This document shows, piece by piece, positions 1 through 8,764 of a stretch of DNA of 64,000 nt. Source of the DNA: Candidatus Phycosocius bacilliformis (GTDB lineage Bacteria > Pseudomonadota > Alphaproteobacteria > Caulobacterales > Aquidulcibacteraceae); assembly GCF_003112735.1 (NCBI RefSeq), contig NZ_BFBR01000003.1:1-64000 (forward strand). Direction: 5' to 3'. Both the position numbers and the translations under genes were made by a program. How positions within the stretch are numbered: the stretch's first letter is position 1; each line of letters begins with the position of its first letter. Under the pieces are notes generated by a model. It saw only the letters and a program-made list of their open reading frames with translations, was not told where the DNA came from and made no database searches.

Positions 1-1
1 C

Positions 2-466
2 GCCGAAATCAGCTTTATCAACACCCAAATCGATAAGATCGAGCAACAGATCGCTGACCTTATAAAGTCCGATCCACGCATCAAAGTTCAAGAAAAGCGC
101 CTGCGCGCCATCAAAGGCATCGGCCCCATCAGCGCCCATACCCTCATCGCCATGTTGCCCGAACTTGGTCATGCAACCCGCAAGCAAATCGCCTGTCTGG
201 CAGGCCTTGCTCCCCACCCCGCTCAGTCAGGCAACAGCTTCAAGAAATATCCCATGACTGGTGGACGCGATCTCATCAGACGCACCCTCTTCATGGCCGC
301 CTTGACCGCATCACGCTGCCACCCAGAGTTAAAACACTTCTACCAAAACCTTCTCAGCAACAAAAAACCCAAAAAACTCGCTCTCGCCGCCGTAGCACGA
401 AAACTCGTAACCATCGCAAATGCCGTCCTCAAACCAATACAAATCTCAATTCCACAACTGACTTGA
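2..466 (+). CDS. IS110-family transposase, C-terminal part (cut by window edge)
   Basis: The reading frame is open from the left edge, so only the last ~154 residues are visible and the N-terminal DEDD catalytic domain lies outside. What remains matches the C-terminal transposase_20 region of IS110/IS1111 enzymes: a helix-hairpin-helix-like stretch (IKGIGPISAHTL) followed by the typical CLAGLAPHPAQSG block with its serine, then GGRDLIRRTLFMAAL and a basic C-terminus. Enzymes of this family move a circular intermediate by a RuvC-like mechanism, guided by an element-encoded RNA in characterised members. The non-coding right end of the element should lie just after the stop codon, but no clear boundary is visible. 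Family assignment is firm; whether the element is intact cannot be judged here. Confidence 0.85.
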   Translation, partial: AEISFINTQIDKIEQQIADLIKSDPRIKVQEKRLRAIKGIGPISAHTLIAMLPELGHATRKQIACLAGLAPHPAQSGNSFKKYPMTGGRDLIRRTLFMAALTASRCHPELKHFYQNLLSNKKPKKLALAAVARKLVTIANAVLKPIQISIPQLT

Positions 467-537
467 TGACAGCGTGGTGGGGGTGGGGGATCGTTCCAAT
501 CTATCCCACAGCACAGCTTCCCAGCCATGATAGTGTG

Positions 538-1209
538 ATGGCCTTCTCGCTTGCCCCCTTTGCCTTTGTGCTGTCCCTGGCCTTGCAGCTGCATAGCCAT
601 GTCTTGGCAAAGGATAATTTATGGGAACGGCCACACTTTGTGCGCAAGGCGGTGGCCGCACGTCTGCGGGCGGGTGTGCGCGCGCTTGAGGCCTTCTTGC
701 GCCGGATATTGATCCTGATGGCGCTTGATCTGGAGCATGAATTGGTCGCCAAGCCGCAGGTTGAAAACCTGCGCCGCAAGAAGGCGCGCAAAGTGCGGGT
801 ATCTAGCCCAGGTTTTCGGGTGTTTCCGGCCCCGTTTCAGCCCCATCCTGACACGCTCTCCCAGCGGTTTGAGGCGCTATCTACCGCTGTCACAGGCCAA
901 GCCCGGCCCTTTTACTTTGCCCCAGCCCCTGTACCCATCGGCCACTGGTTGCGGCGCTTGGACCTGCTGCAGGCCATCGCAGCCGACCCCCAAGCCAAGG
1001 CCAAACGCTTGGCCTTCTCTCTCGCCCGCCGCAGACCCGGCCCCATGCTTGCCCCTGACGAGCGCCCCCGCATCATGGCCCGACGCGGCCATGAAATCAG
1101 CGCCACCTTCGATGCCATGGGCTTTCAAATCACCCAGAAGAGCCGAAGTCGCCCCCCGCCCTTACCCCCGCCGCGCCGCTGGCCAATACCCATGATCACC
1201 TTATTATAG
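538..1209 (+). CDS. hypothetical protein downstream of the IS110 element
   Basis: I do not recognise a family. The frame is open from 463, but the first ~25 residues of that version (Trp/Pro-rich) overlap the transposase stop and look non-coding, so the ATG at 538 is preferred, giving 223 residues. The protein is strongly basic, has an LRRILILMALDLEHEL helix around residues 55-70, an Arg/Lys-rich stretch (RRKKARKVR), and ends in a proline/arginine-rich tail. The middle part (RPRIMARRGHEISATF) looks like a folded helical protein with a basic surface. Four other frames are also open here, so coding status is only moderately supported. The 5' end may have been altered by the adjacent IS110 insertion. 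Confidence 0.45.
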   Translation: MAFSLAPFAFVLSLALQLHSHVLAKDNLWERPHFVRKAVAARLRAGVRALEAFLRRILILMALDLEHELVAKPQVENLRRKKARKVRVSSPGFRVFPAPFQPHPDTLSQRFEALSTAVTGQARPFYFAPAPVPIGHWLRRLDLLQAIAADPQAKAKRLAFSLARRRPGPMLAPDERPRIMARRGHEISATFDAMGFQITQKSRSRPPPLPPPRRWPIPMITLL

Positions 1210-1294
1210 CTGTGACCCTGCTTTGATGTGCAAGCGGGGGTGGGGGTGTTGGTTTCAGTCTGAGAAGTGTTTCGGTGAAAACATATAATCGGCT

Positions 1295-1390
1295 GTCATC
1301 CCGGACGGCGGTAGCCGATCCGGGATCGTGTGGTGCACATGCGCTTGGAGGTCCCCGCTCTGCGCTATCGCTCCGGCGGGGATGACATCG
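1295..1390 (+). repeat. palindromic intergenic repeat, copy A
   Basis: The unit has two hairpin halves. The left half is GTCATCCCGGACGGCG followed by its near-perfect complement (GCCGATCCGGGAT). A variable centre comes next, and the right half is GGTCCCCGC, a short loop, then GGCGGGGATGAC. The outer ends (GTCATCCC and GGGGATGAC) are also complementary, so the whole unit can fold back. The same unit recurs at 12952-13411, 13663-13690, 39061-39264 and 49148-49238. Confidence 0.85.
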
Positions 1391-1419
1391 TTTAGTTAAA
1401 TCGGCCAATAAAACGGGGT

Positions 1420-1502
1420 GTCATCCCGGACGGCGAAGCCGATCCGGGATCTCATGACGCAGAAAGCCCAAAAGGCCGCGCTGCGCTCCGGCAGGGATGA
1501 CG
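1420..1502 (+). repeat. palindromic intergenic repeat, copy B (degenerate right half)
   Basis: The left half is intact (TCATCCCGGACGGCGAAGCC then GATCCGGGAT). The right half has diverged (GCGCTGCGCTCCGGCAGGGATGAC). It starts 125 bp after copy A, close to the ~123-bp period of the array at 12952, which suggests the same tandem arrangement. Confidence 0.8.
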
Positions 1503-1589
1503 CCTTCATGTCACCTCCCCGCCCCCGGTGGAGGAGATCAACACATCCACCACGCCGTCATCGACGATGGCGGTGCTGTCCAAGCCGCC

Positions 1590-4500
1590 TTAACGTCCGA
1601 CGACGGGGCCCGGTGGCGGGTCACGGGGAGCTTCAACCCGCCCGCCAGTCGTTGGTCTGGCTACTGGTCGGGGTTGATTTTGCGCGCTGCGGGCTTGGGC
1701 GGTAGGGGTTGGTCGATTGGCCCGATTGGTTGGAGAGGCAGCTTTCGAAGGCGACCGCTGGGGTGGCAGGCTTGGCCGGACATCGGGCATCAAGGGTGCG
1801 GCCTCTGCCGCCCCATCATTGGGCTTTAAGGCAGTGGGCAGCGCCGACAAAATGGTGCGGGTCAGACGGCCGGTCGGATTGCCGTCCGTGGGTCCTTTGG
1901 CCACTGTCGCGGCCAGCGAGGTTTCTGCTTCACTTGGCGCATCAATCTGGTTCAGGCGGTCACGCAGGCGTCGCATCAGGCCTTCATAAGGTGACCCACC
2001 TGTGGCGACCTTAAGCGCACCTTGCAAAGCAGCCGTTGACGGAATGGCATTGTCGGTGACCACTTTGAAGGCCTCGGCAAAAGCACTCTTACTCATGGCG
2101 GGGCCATAGCTCCGCAACAGATTTCGGTTGAAATCATCCTCACGCGCCATGGCTTGGGCGACGGCAACCCTGAGCACTTCACCAGCATCTTCGGGCGACA
2201 AGGTTGGACGCGCTGGCGGCAGAGAGGCGCGCGCATTGGCCGCAGCATTTGGCCAATCCCCTGCCCGCATATAGATTTCTGTGCGAACGCGGGCAGCATC
2301 GCGGGAATCATCAAACTCAATGGTTTCCAGCGCATGATCCTTGCGGCCTAATTCTGCCAAGCTGGCAGCCTCGATCAGACGGCGTTGTTCATTGAGGGCT
2401 TCGGGCAATAAAGAGACACGGCTGTTCCAAATGGCCCGCAAGGCTTCTTCAGGTCGCCGATCCATCAGATAAATGGCGGCTAGATCCGTGGCGACTTGGG
2501 CCTTTGAAAAGCCCTCTAGGCGCTTGTCGACCTGATGTTGCAGCAATTGGGTCGCTTGAGGCAACAGATCCAAAGCGACCAAACGCTCCGCCAAGCCGCG
2601 CACCATCCGATCACCGTCCGGGCCAATCGGGGCCAGATGGCGGAAATCATAGAATAGGGCGAGGGCTTGGATCGGATCCATGCCGTCTGCGCCGCCCTCA
2701 AGGAACAGATATTTGAACTGCTCATACAAGGCATCGCGCAAGCGCCGCGCGGCGGGCAATTCAGGGCGCAAAGTCGAAGCGCTGGCCATGGTCGTCAGCC
2801 CCGAGCGAATGTCCCCGGCTGCGATGTAGAGACCGCCCAGACGACGCAGAACATCAAGCTCAAGGTCATCCCCGCGCCAGCTGTAACGCAAGCCATCAAG
2901 GGCGCGAATGGCTTCCACCAGCGGTACTTTGCCATTGGCTTCCCCCAGATTGGCGCGCTCATAAATTGCACGTGCGGCAACTTCGCGATCTGGTGCTGTG
3001 GCCAGCTTGGTCAACGCAACAAGCGCCTCATTCACCCGCCCTGTTGCCCCCATGGCACGGGCAGCCAGCAGCGCTGCCCGCAGTTGGGTCAGACTGTCTT
3101 GCGCATCACGCTGCGCCGAATTGGCTGACATGGCAGCCAGCGCCCCGTCACCGACTTCCAAAGCGGCATTGCCATTGGCAATTTGAAAGCGGGCTCGATA
3201 TTCGGGATCAAAATTCTGCAACGCATTCTTGCCACGCTCAAAACGCACGCGGGCTTCGGTGGCATTGCCAATATTTTGCGCAGCAAGGCCTGCCCACAAT
3301 TGCGAAGCTGGGTCTTCGGCAATTTCTGGCTCACTCAAAAGATCAAGGGCCGCCTTGTCGTGTCCAGCCATCAGGCTGGCGATGCCTTCAAGAGCCAGCA
3401 GTTCGGGCGAGCGCTCAAGGGCGGGAACATCGGCGCGCATTTGGCGCAGGACACCGGCTGCCTCTGCCCCCAAATCCCACGCGACCAGAAAGCGGGCCAG
3501 ATCAAGTCGGGCAGCAATCTTGTTGGTCGTATCACCCAATTCAGTTGCAGCCTTGCGGCGCAACTTGTTGAGATTGACAGTAAAATCGGCTTTCGGGCCC
3601 AAGCGCCAGTTTTTGAAATCCACAAAGCCGGGTGACAGATTGGCCGCGGGAGTCATGTCTGCATTGCCACTCAACCCAGACAAGGCCATGCCATTGGGCC
3701 GTACCAGCACAAAACCGTCGATATCGCGTCGCAGCTCGAAATCATCTGTCCGCGGGATCACGACCAGACCATGATAGGTTTCGGGCACCACGGCTTCCAA
3801 ATAGGACCGCTGGGCCGGTAAATTGCTGGCTGGCCCTAAAGCCATGCCCAGAAGCAATGTGTCGCCCACTTCCGGGTCAGTAATCATCCCCGTCGCCGCA
3901 GCATCAGGCACAATCGCCTTGACCCGTGATGTGCCATCCAAAGCCTGTTCGCGCTGCAAAGCGACCGAGCGGGTGGCTTGGGTCTTTTGGGGCGACAACA
4001 CCACTTTCCATTTATTGCCAATCGCACTGGGGATGGCTTGAACTTCGGGTGGAGCAACCAGCCGAACACCGGCGACATCCTCGCCTTTGACCCGTTCAGC
4101 TCGGCTGACGAACTTGCCCGTCGGAATGCGGCCCAGATCGACTTCTGCCGCCGTGGCAAACAGCACGTAAATGGAATCACCCCGCCGATAGATGACAGCG
4201 GGTGCCGGACTTTGGAAATCAAACTCCAGCTGCAAATCCTTGCCGATCATGGCGCTGCTCATGCGGATTCGACCGCTGGGGGCAGGATCAGGCCGCTGGG
4301 TCAGAATGGCTTCGGCATCCATCGCGCTGGCTTGATCTTCTGGGGTCTGCGGACCAGGGAGCGCCTCCAGATCGGCTGCTTGTTTGGCGACCGGGCGAGC
4401 TGGCGATTTTGTGTCGCTGGGAGGTGGGGTTTTGCCTGCTGATCCTTTGCCGGGTTCAGCCACTGATCGGGGTTGGGTGGACCCAAACTTCAGGCCGGCC

Positions 4501-5393
4501 TCATCCTGCAAGGCTTGGATCGTATCAGGATTTGAGCCGGGCGGCAGGACGTCCAAAATGATCGTATTGCCCTCTCGGCTGTCCCGCACCACAGCGCCGG
4601 GCGCAACATCGAGCAAAAAGGCCGAATCGGTTGGACTATTGTAGCGCGCCGCGTCCTCAATCAGATTGGGCGGACGGTTACGAATGGCCGAGGTGTCAAA
4701 AGCGAATTTGCCGGGCAAAGCTATGGCCAATCGGTCGCCGCGACGGGCAAAACCATGCTCGGGCAATTGAAACTGGCTGCCGGCGCGCGACAGGCGCAAA
4801 CGCGTGAATTCCTTCGATTCCAGCACTTCAACTTGAATGCGCGGTGCGCCGACGGGTGCCGGCCCATTGATCATCTTTTTCGGCTTACCGTCGGTGGCGG
4901 CTTCTTCATCGCCGCCACTTTCAGCCCCTGCTTGATCCTCGCCGCGATAGGGTGGTGGCGCACTTGCCCCGCTTAACACAAAGTCAAATGCCTGGACGCC
5001 GTCAATCTGGCTGGTTTCCACCCGTGTCGGACGCAGCAGAGCAAGGCGAATGGTTCGCTTATCGGCGCTCATGGCCGCTGAGGCGATAAAGTCTGGCGCG
5101 CCCTTCACAAAGGCGCTGGGGTCCGCATCAATCGGCCGGGGGAGCCTGATCATGGCCAGACCATTATTGGGCGTCGCAGCAATTGTGGCAGCCAAATTAC
5201 TACCGGCTGGCCATTTGATCAGGAGACGGGCGAATGTGCCCTGTTGGCTGGACGACAATCCGACACCTTTAAGCCCGGGAACCGCCGGGGCTTGAGCCCG
5301 CCCGCCTGGCGCAGCATTTTGCCCATAGGCCATCGGTGGCGCAGCCAAAGCTGCGCAGACGACATAGGCAAGATACCGACGAAATTTGGCCAT
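1590..5393 (-). CDS. large exported TPR-type protein of the flagellar cluster
   Basis: This 1267-residue protein starts with a Sec signal peptide (MAKFRRYLAYVVCAALAAPPMAYG, cleavage probably after AYG or GQ). The first ~500 residues are beta-rich with proline-rich linkers. Residues ~600-1100 are helical and alanine-rich with TPR-like spacing. The last ~120 residues are a disordered Pro/Arg/Ala tail. It follows fliL-fliM-DUF6468-motE on the same strand, 155 bp after motE. A very large exported TPR protein at the end of a fliLM operon fits a periplasmic scaffold for the basal body or stator. That role is inferred from position and architecture; I know of no characterised domain by which to name it. 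Confidence 0.8.
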   Translation of the reverse strand: MAKFRRYLAYVVCAALAAPPMAYGQNAAPGGRAQAPAVPGLKGVGLSSSQQGTFARLLIKWPAGSNLAATIAATPNNGLAMIRLPRPIDADPSAFVKGAPDFIASAAMSADKRTIRLALLRPTRVETSQIDGVQAFDFVLSGASAPPPYRGEDQAGAESGGDEEAATDGKPKKMINGPAPVGAPRIQVEVLESKEFTRLRLSRAGSQFQLPEHGFARRGDRLAIALPGKFAFDTSAIRNRPPNLIEDAARYNSPTDSAFLLDVAPGAVVRDSREGNTIILDVLPPGSNPDTIQALQDEAGLKFGSTQPRSVAEPGKGSAGKTPPPSDTKSPARPVAKQAADLEALPGPQTPEDQASAMDAEAILTQRPDPAPSGRIRMSSAMIGKDLQLEFDFQSPAPAVIYRRGDSIYVLFATAAEVDLGRIPTGKFVSRAERVKGEDVAGVRLVAPPEVQAIPSAIGNKWKVVLSPQKTQATRSVALQREQALDGTSRVKAIVPDAAATGMITDPEVGDTLLLGMALGPASNLPAQRSYLEAVVPETYHGLVVIPRTDDFELRRDIDGFVLVRPNGMALSGLSGNADMTPAANLSPGFVDFKNWRLGPKADFTVNLNKLRRKAATELGDTTNKIAARLDLARFLVAWDLGAEAAGVLRQMRADVPALERSPELLALEGIASLMAGHDKAALDLLSEPEIAEDPASQLWAGLAAQNIGNATEARVRFERGKNALQNFDPEYRARFQIANGNAALEVGDGALAAMSANSAQRDAQDSLTQLRAALLAARAMGATGRVNEALVALTKLATAPDREVAARAIYERANLGEANGKVPLVEAIRALDGLRYSWRGDDLELDVLRRLGGLYIAAGDIRSGLTTMASASTLRPELPAARRLRDALYEQFKYLFLEGGADGMDPIQALALFYDFRHLAPIGPDGDRMVRGLAERLVALDLLPQATQLLQHQVDKRLEGFSKAQVATDLAAIYLMDRRPEEALRAIWNSRVSLLPEALNEQRRLIEAASLAELGRKDHALETIEFDDSRDAARVRTEIYMRAGDWPNAAANARASLPPARPTLSPEDAGEVLRVAVAQAMAREDDFNRNLLRSYGPAMSKSAFAEAFKVVTDNAIPSTAALQGALKVATGGSPYEGLMRRLRDRLNQIDAPSEAETSLAATVAKGPTDGNPTGRLTRTILSALPTALKPNDGAAEAAPLMPDVRPSLPPQRSPSKAASPTNRANRPTPTAQARSAQNQPRPVARPTTGGRVEAPRDPPPGPVVGR

Positions 5394-5424
5394 CAGATGT
5401 TTAGGTCAGAGTCAAACTGCTTCC

Positions 5425-5446
5425 ATCCGGTCGGTCTGGACCGGAT
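5425..5446. other. perfect inverted repeat between motE and the large TPR gene
   Basis: ATCCGGTC, a six-base loop and GACCGGAT form an 8-bp perfect stem 32 bp upstream of the TPR gene start. No T-run follows on either strand, so it is more likely a leader hairpin, a processing site or an operator than a terminator. Confidence 0.5.
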
Positions 5447-5548
5447 TTCGGAATGCTCTATGTATGACTGAAGGCGGTTAAGCTCGTCTTACCAGCACAG
5501 CCAAAGGCTTGACGACCAAAAGAATCACCACTCCCAACTGGAATCGTG

Positions 5549-6562
5549 TTAGGCTTTTGGCCGTGGCGCAGGATCAGCCGGTGCCTGACCACTGGCAGGG
5601 CGCGCTGCGGGCTGAGGTGTGGATGGGTTGTTCGGGGCTTTGGCGGTGGGCGCACGCGGTTGAGTTGGCCCTGCACCTGCAGGACCGGCACCTTTGGCAT
5701 CAAGCGCAGCATTGGCAGCATTTGCGTTCCGATTTCCCGGCGCACCCGCCTTGGGCTGATTGCCGAGAGCGGCCTGTTGGCCCGGTGCCCGCGTCTGTTG
5801 ACCAGGTGGATTATTCGCCGCTTTCGGAGCCGGGGCTTTTGTCGCAGGGGCTGGCGCTGCCGCAGGTGGGGGTGTGGCGGGTCCTGCAGGGGCACCCGGT
5901 CCTGCCATCACAGGCATTGCTGGCGCATCAATTTCAGCCAGACGACGGGTGATCTCACGGGCACGCTCTGGCGTCATTTTCGCCAGGATTAAGGACAATG
6001 GCTGTTCCTTCATCTTCTGGGCGATCTTCAGCAGGACTTCGGTATCAAGCCCTTCCCACACAGCGGCCGCATCCTTGGGCTTCATCTTTTCATAGACGCG
6101 CACCAATGAGGCGATCCGCTGGGTCTCAAGATCATCGACTTGCCCCAGCAGCTTTTGCAAATTGGTCTCAACCGCTCTGAGCGCCGCCATACGCTCTTGG
6201 ATCTTCGTATCGGTATTGGCGAGCAGATTTTCGCGTGTAACAATATCACGTTCGCGCGCGTCAAGGGTTTGGCGGCGCTCTTGCAAGGTTTGCAGAAGAC
6301 GGAACTCTGCCGCACTAATCCCGGCTTCTTTGGCCAAATCCACCGGCAAGCACATGGGTGGGCCGACCTTCTGCCCTGGCTTGTCGCCGCCCTCTGCCGG
6401 AGCAGCCGCGGCCCCAGTATCGGTGGCAGCAACTGCCTTTTCGGCAGCCTCACCGGCAGCGAATGCAGAAGTTGCATCAAAGGCCACACGACCAACTTGG
6501 GCTACGCCAACAAGGCCCAGTCCAATTGCCAATGCGGTCAAAGGCCGCAATTTAAAGCTCAT
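5549..6562 (-). CDS. MotE-like flagellar protein with MgtE-type N domain
   Basis: 337 residues. It has an N-terminal hydrophobic export/anchor segment (~residues 8-27), an Ala-rich spacer, and a coiled-coil region (FRLLQTLQERRQTLDARERDI, ~residues 85-150). A MgtE intracellular-N-like helical domain follows (MKPKDAAAVWEGLDTEVL to ITRRLAEIDAP, ~160-215). The C-terminal third is a low-complexity Pro/Ala/Asn tail. In alphaproteobacteria proteins of this shape sit with motility genes and are annotated as MotE, which in rhizobia acts as a periplasmic chaperone for a stator-associated protein. Its start overlaps the end of the upstream DUF6468 gene by 4 bp, so they are translationally coupled. The long disordered tail is unusual in length. 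Confidence 0.8.
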   Translation of the reverse strand: MSFKLRPLTALAIGLGLVGVAQVGRVAFDATSAFAAGEAAEKAVAATDTGAAAAPAEGGDKPGQKVGPPMCLPVDLAKEAGISAAEFRLLQTLQERRQTLDARERDIVTRENLLANTDTKIQERMAALRAVETNLQKLLGQVDDLETQRIASLVRVYEKMKPKDAAAVWEGLDTEVLLKIAQKMKEQPLSLILAKMTPERAREITRRLAEIDAPAMPVMAGPGAPAGPATPPPAAAPAPATKAPAPKAANNPPGQQTRAPGQQAALGNQPKAGAPGNRNANAANAALDAKGAGPAGAGPTQPRAPTAKAPNNPSTPQPAARPASGQAPADPAPRPKA

Positions 6563-7002
6563 CTCAAACCACCCCAGGTCTCATTCAGGGGGCGGCTGCG
6601 CCGGGCCAGACGAAAGTCTGCATCATCCTCCTCATCATCCCACCGCAAGTCCCGCCGCGGGCGCATTGGTTCGGCGGGCGGCGCAGCAACCGCGGGCGCG
6701 GGCTTGGCTTCAAGAGCGCGGGCTGTTGTCACCAGAAACTTCAAGGCTTCAGACGCAGCACGGGCTTCTTCGAGGCTTTTGTGCAAATCATCACTGGTCG
6801 TTTCGGTGGATAGCTTCAATGCCGCCACCGATGCCTCAGCGCGTGCCACTGCTTGGGAAAGTTCAGCCGCCGCAGCTGCCACACCATCCTTACCTTCACG
6901 CAAAGCGGTGATTTTGCGGTCAAGCCGCAGACACAGCACCGCCACGATCAGCATGGCAACCGCCAACAGAACTTGGGCTATGGGGATAAAAAGATCGGTC
7001 AT
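6559..7002 (-). CDS. DUF6468 motility-associated membrane protein
   Basis: 147 residues: one N-terminal membrane segment (residues ~5-25), then a long alanine-rich coiled coil (~40-100) and an acidic/basic charged tail (RPRRDLRWDDEEDDADF). This is the layout of DUF6468 proteins, which are found almost only next to fliM and motE in alphaproteobacterial flagellar clusters. The topology suggests a membrane-anchored cytoplasmic coiled coil near the C-ring. Start and stop overlap both neighbours by 4 bp. The molecular role is not established. Confidence 0.75.
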   Translation of the reverse strand: MTDLFIPIAQVLLAVAMLIVAVLCLRLDRKITALREGKDGVAAAAAELSQAVARAEASVAALKLSTETTSDDLHKSLEEARAASEALKFLVTTARALEAKPAPAVAAPPAEPMRPRRDLRWDDEEDDADFRLARRSRPLNETWGGLR

Positions 7003-8138
7003 TGCTTTATCAGTTCCCGTCGCGCCGAATTGCTCAAAGGCCCATCAAGACATAAGGCGATTGCCCGGCCCATCTTGCCCATCCGACCCTTGGTGAGCAC
7101 GACCTGACCGCAGCGCAATTCAACACTGCCATCAGGGGGTTGGTTCAGAAAAACCGTCTCACCAACCCGCAAGTTCAACAACCGGCCGAGGGGTACGGGG
7201 AGCTCGTCGAGCACCGCTTCCACCTGCATGTCGGTCGACCAGAGTTCGGTGGCCAAGTGACCTTCCCAGATATTATCCCGGCCGAATTTCTCACCCATGA
7301 ATTGCTGGATCAGCATTTTACGGATCGGCTCAAGGGTTGCGTAAGGCAGAAGCAATTCCACGCGGCCACCCCGGTCTTCCATATCGATCCGCATCTTGAT
7401 CATGATGGCGGCGTTGGCAGGCCGGGCAATGGCGGCAAAGCGCGGGTTGGTTTCAATCCGGTCAAGCGAGAAGTCGACCTGCTTCAGGGGCTCAAAGGCG
7501 GCCTGCATGTCTTGCAAGATCACTTCAATCATCCGTGTGACCAGCATGCGCTCGATCGTGGTGTAAGGCCGCCCCTCGATCCGCATGGCCGTGGTGCCAC
7601 GCCGTCCACCCAGGAGCACGTCCACGATTGAATAGATCAGGTTGGAATCAACCGTCATCAGCCCGTAATTGTCGAGCTGTTCGGCGCGGAACACCGCCAG
7701 AATAGCGGGGAGCGGAATGGAGTTGAGGTAATCGCCAAACCGGATCGAGGAAATATGATCAAGCGAGACTTCGACGTTATCAGAGGTAAAGTTTCTCAGA
7801 CTGGTGGTCATCAAACGCACGAGGCGGTCGAAGACAATTTCCAACATCGGCAGGCGTTCGTAAGACACCAGTGCCGAATTGATGATGCCGCGAATACCAT
7901 TTTTCTCATCGCTGTCGTCATCACCCAGATCAAAGCCGAGCAGCGAGTCGATTTCATCCTGATTGAGGACGCGCTCAGCCCCGATGGCAGATGCTGAAAT
8001 GGTCTTGCCGGTTTCCCCGCCGACCATGGCTTCCCATTCCGCAGCAAAGGCGTCATCGCCACCACCGCCACCACCATCACCCAAGGCCTCGGCTTCCCAA
8101 GCCGCAGCCATAGCGTCCTGATCAAGATCATCTGCCAT
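6999..8138 (-). CDS. fliM: flagellar motor switch protein FliM
   Basis: 379 residues. FliM connects CheY binding to the C-ring switch. The usual N-terminal CheY-binding motif LxQDEIDxLL is present (LNQDEIDSLLGFDL), but at about residue 58 rather than at the extreme N-terminus. It is preceded by an acidic, glycine-rich extension carrying two similar AxWEA segments (AAAWEAEAL, AAEWEAMVG). The middle domain (IRGIINSALVSYERLPMLE onward) and the C-terminal SpoA domain (LDELPVPLGRLLNLRVGE) are complete. It overlaps fliL by one base and the DUF6468 gene by 4 bp. Confidence 0.97.
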   Translation of the reverse strand: MADDLDQDAMAAAWEAEALGDGGGGGGDDAFAAEWEAMVGGETGKTISASAIGAERVLNQDEIDSLLGFDLGDDDSDEKNGIRGIINSALVSYERLPMLEIVFDRLVRLMTTSLRNFTSDNVEVSLDHISSIRFGDYLNSIPLPAILAVFRAEQLDNYGLMTVDSNLIYSIVDVLLGGRRGTTAMRIEGRPYTTIERMLVTRMIEVILQDMQAAFEPLKQVDFSLDRIETNPRFAAIARPANAAIMIKMRIDMEDRGGRVELLLPYATLEPIRKMLIQQFMGEKFGRDNIWEGHLATELWSTDMQVEAVLDELPVPLGRLLNLRVGETVFLNQPPDGSVELRCGQVVLTKGRMGKMGRAIALCLDGPLSNSARRELIKQ

Positions 8139-8764
8139 TATTGAACCAACATTTCTTCGATCAGGACCGCATCGACTTGGGCCGGTGCAATCGCGAGGTT
8201 AACCCGTTTGAGAAGCTCAAGCTGCAGGCGCGAATAACCCGCTGAACCCGCCACATCCTCCATGCGCAATTCCCGCAGAAAGCCGGTATATTGATCGCGT
8301 ATGCGTGGCAGCATCGGTTCGATGGTTTCGGCAGTTTCCATATCCTTGGCCTGCAACGTCAGGCGCAGCTTGAGATAGGCCGGCTTGTTATCGGCAGTGG
8401 CAATATTGACGATGATTTCAGGCAAAGTCAGGAACGCCTCCCCGTTGGGACCTTCAGCCAGCTTGATGCCGTCCTCGCCATCCTTTTTATCGCCACCCTT
8501 GTCGTCCTTGCCCTTTTCCTTTTTCTTTTCGTCTTTCTTTTTCTCGTCCTTGCCCTTCTCGCCTTCCTTTGCTTCCGCTGTCGCGGCAGGCTTCTTGGCA
8601 AAAATCAGGAAGTAGGCAGCCGCACCACCTCCGCCCAGCAGCAATATGGCGGGCAGCACGATGAACAAAATGAGTTGCTTGCCGGCAAGTTTCTTCTTGC
8701 CGCCCGCAGCCCCGGCTTCGCCTTCTTCGCCATCGTCGGCTGGTTTCTCATTCTTTCCGGCCAT
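8138..8764 (-). CDS. fliL: flagellar basal body-associated protein FliL
   Basis: 208 residues. There is a short acidic cytoplasmic start, one membrane segment (LILFIVLPAILLLGGGGAAAYF, ~30-52) and a long Lys/Glu/Asp-rich linker (~62-95). The periplasmic FliL domain follows (LPEIIVNIATADNKPAYLKLRLTL to the C-terminal VDAVLIEEMLVQ). FliL surrounds the stator near MotAB and supports torque. It is the first gene of the leftward block fliL-fliM-DUF6468-motE. The lysine-rich linker is longer than in enteric FliL, a common variation in this class. Confidence 0.95.
   Translation of the reverse strand: MAGKNEKPADDGEEGEAGAAGGKKKLAGKQLILFIVLPAILLLGGGGAAAYFLIFAKKPAATAEAKEGEKGKDEKKKDEKKKEKGKDDKGGDKKDGEDGIKLAEGPNGEAFLTLPEIIVNIATADNKPAYLKLRLTLQAKDMETAETIEPMLPRIRDQYTGFLRELRMEDVAGSAGYSRLQLELLKRVNLAIAPAQVDAVLIEEMLVQ

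Larger units (their letters stand above)
1210..1589. other. gene-free stretch holding two copies of the palindromic repeat
   Basis: This convergent intergenic region contains no convincing gene. It holds repeat copies at 1295-1390 and 1420-1502. The short frames that cross it are by-products of the GC-rich palindromes. Confidence 0.7.

Noticed and set aside
1418-2014. Forward frames near the end of the large TPR gene
   Set aside because: They arise from the palindromic repeat or are antisense shadows of the 1267-residue gene, which has a signal peptide and consistent coding bias.
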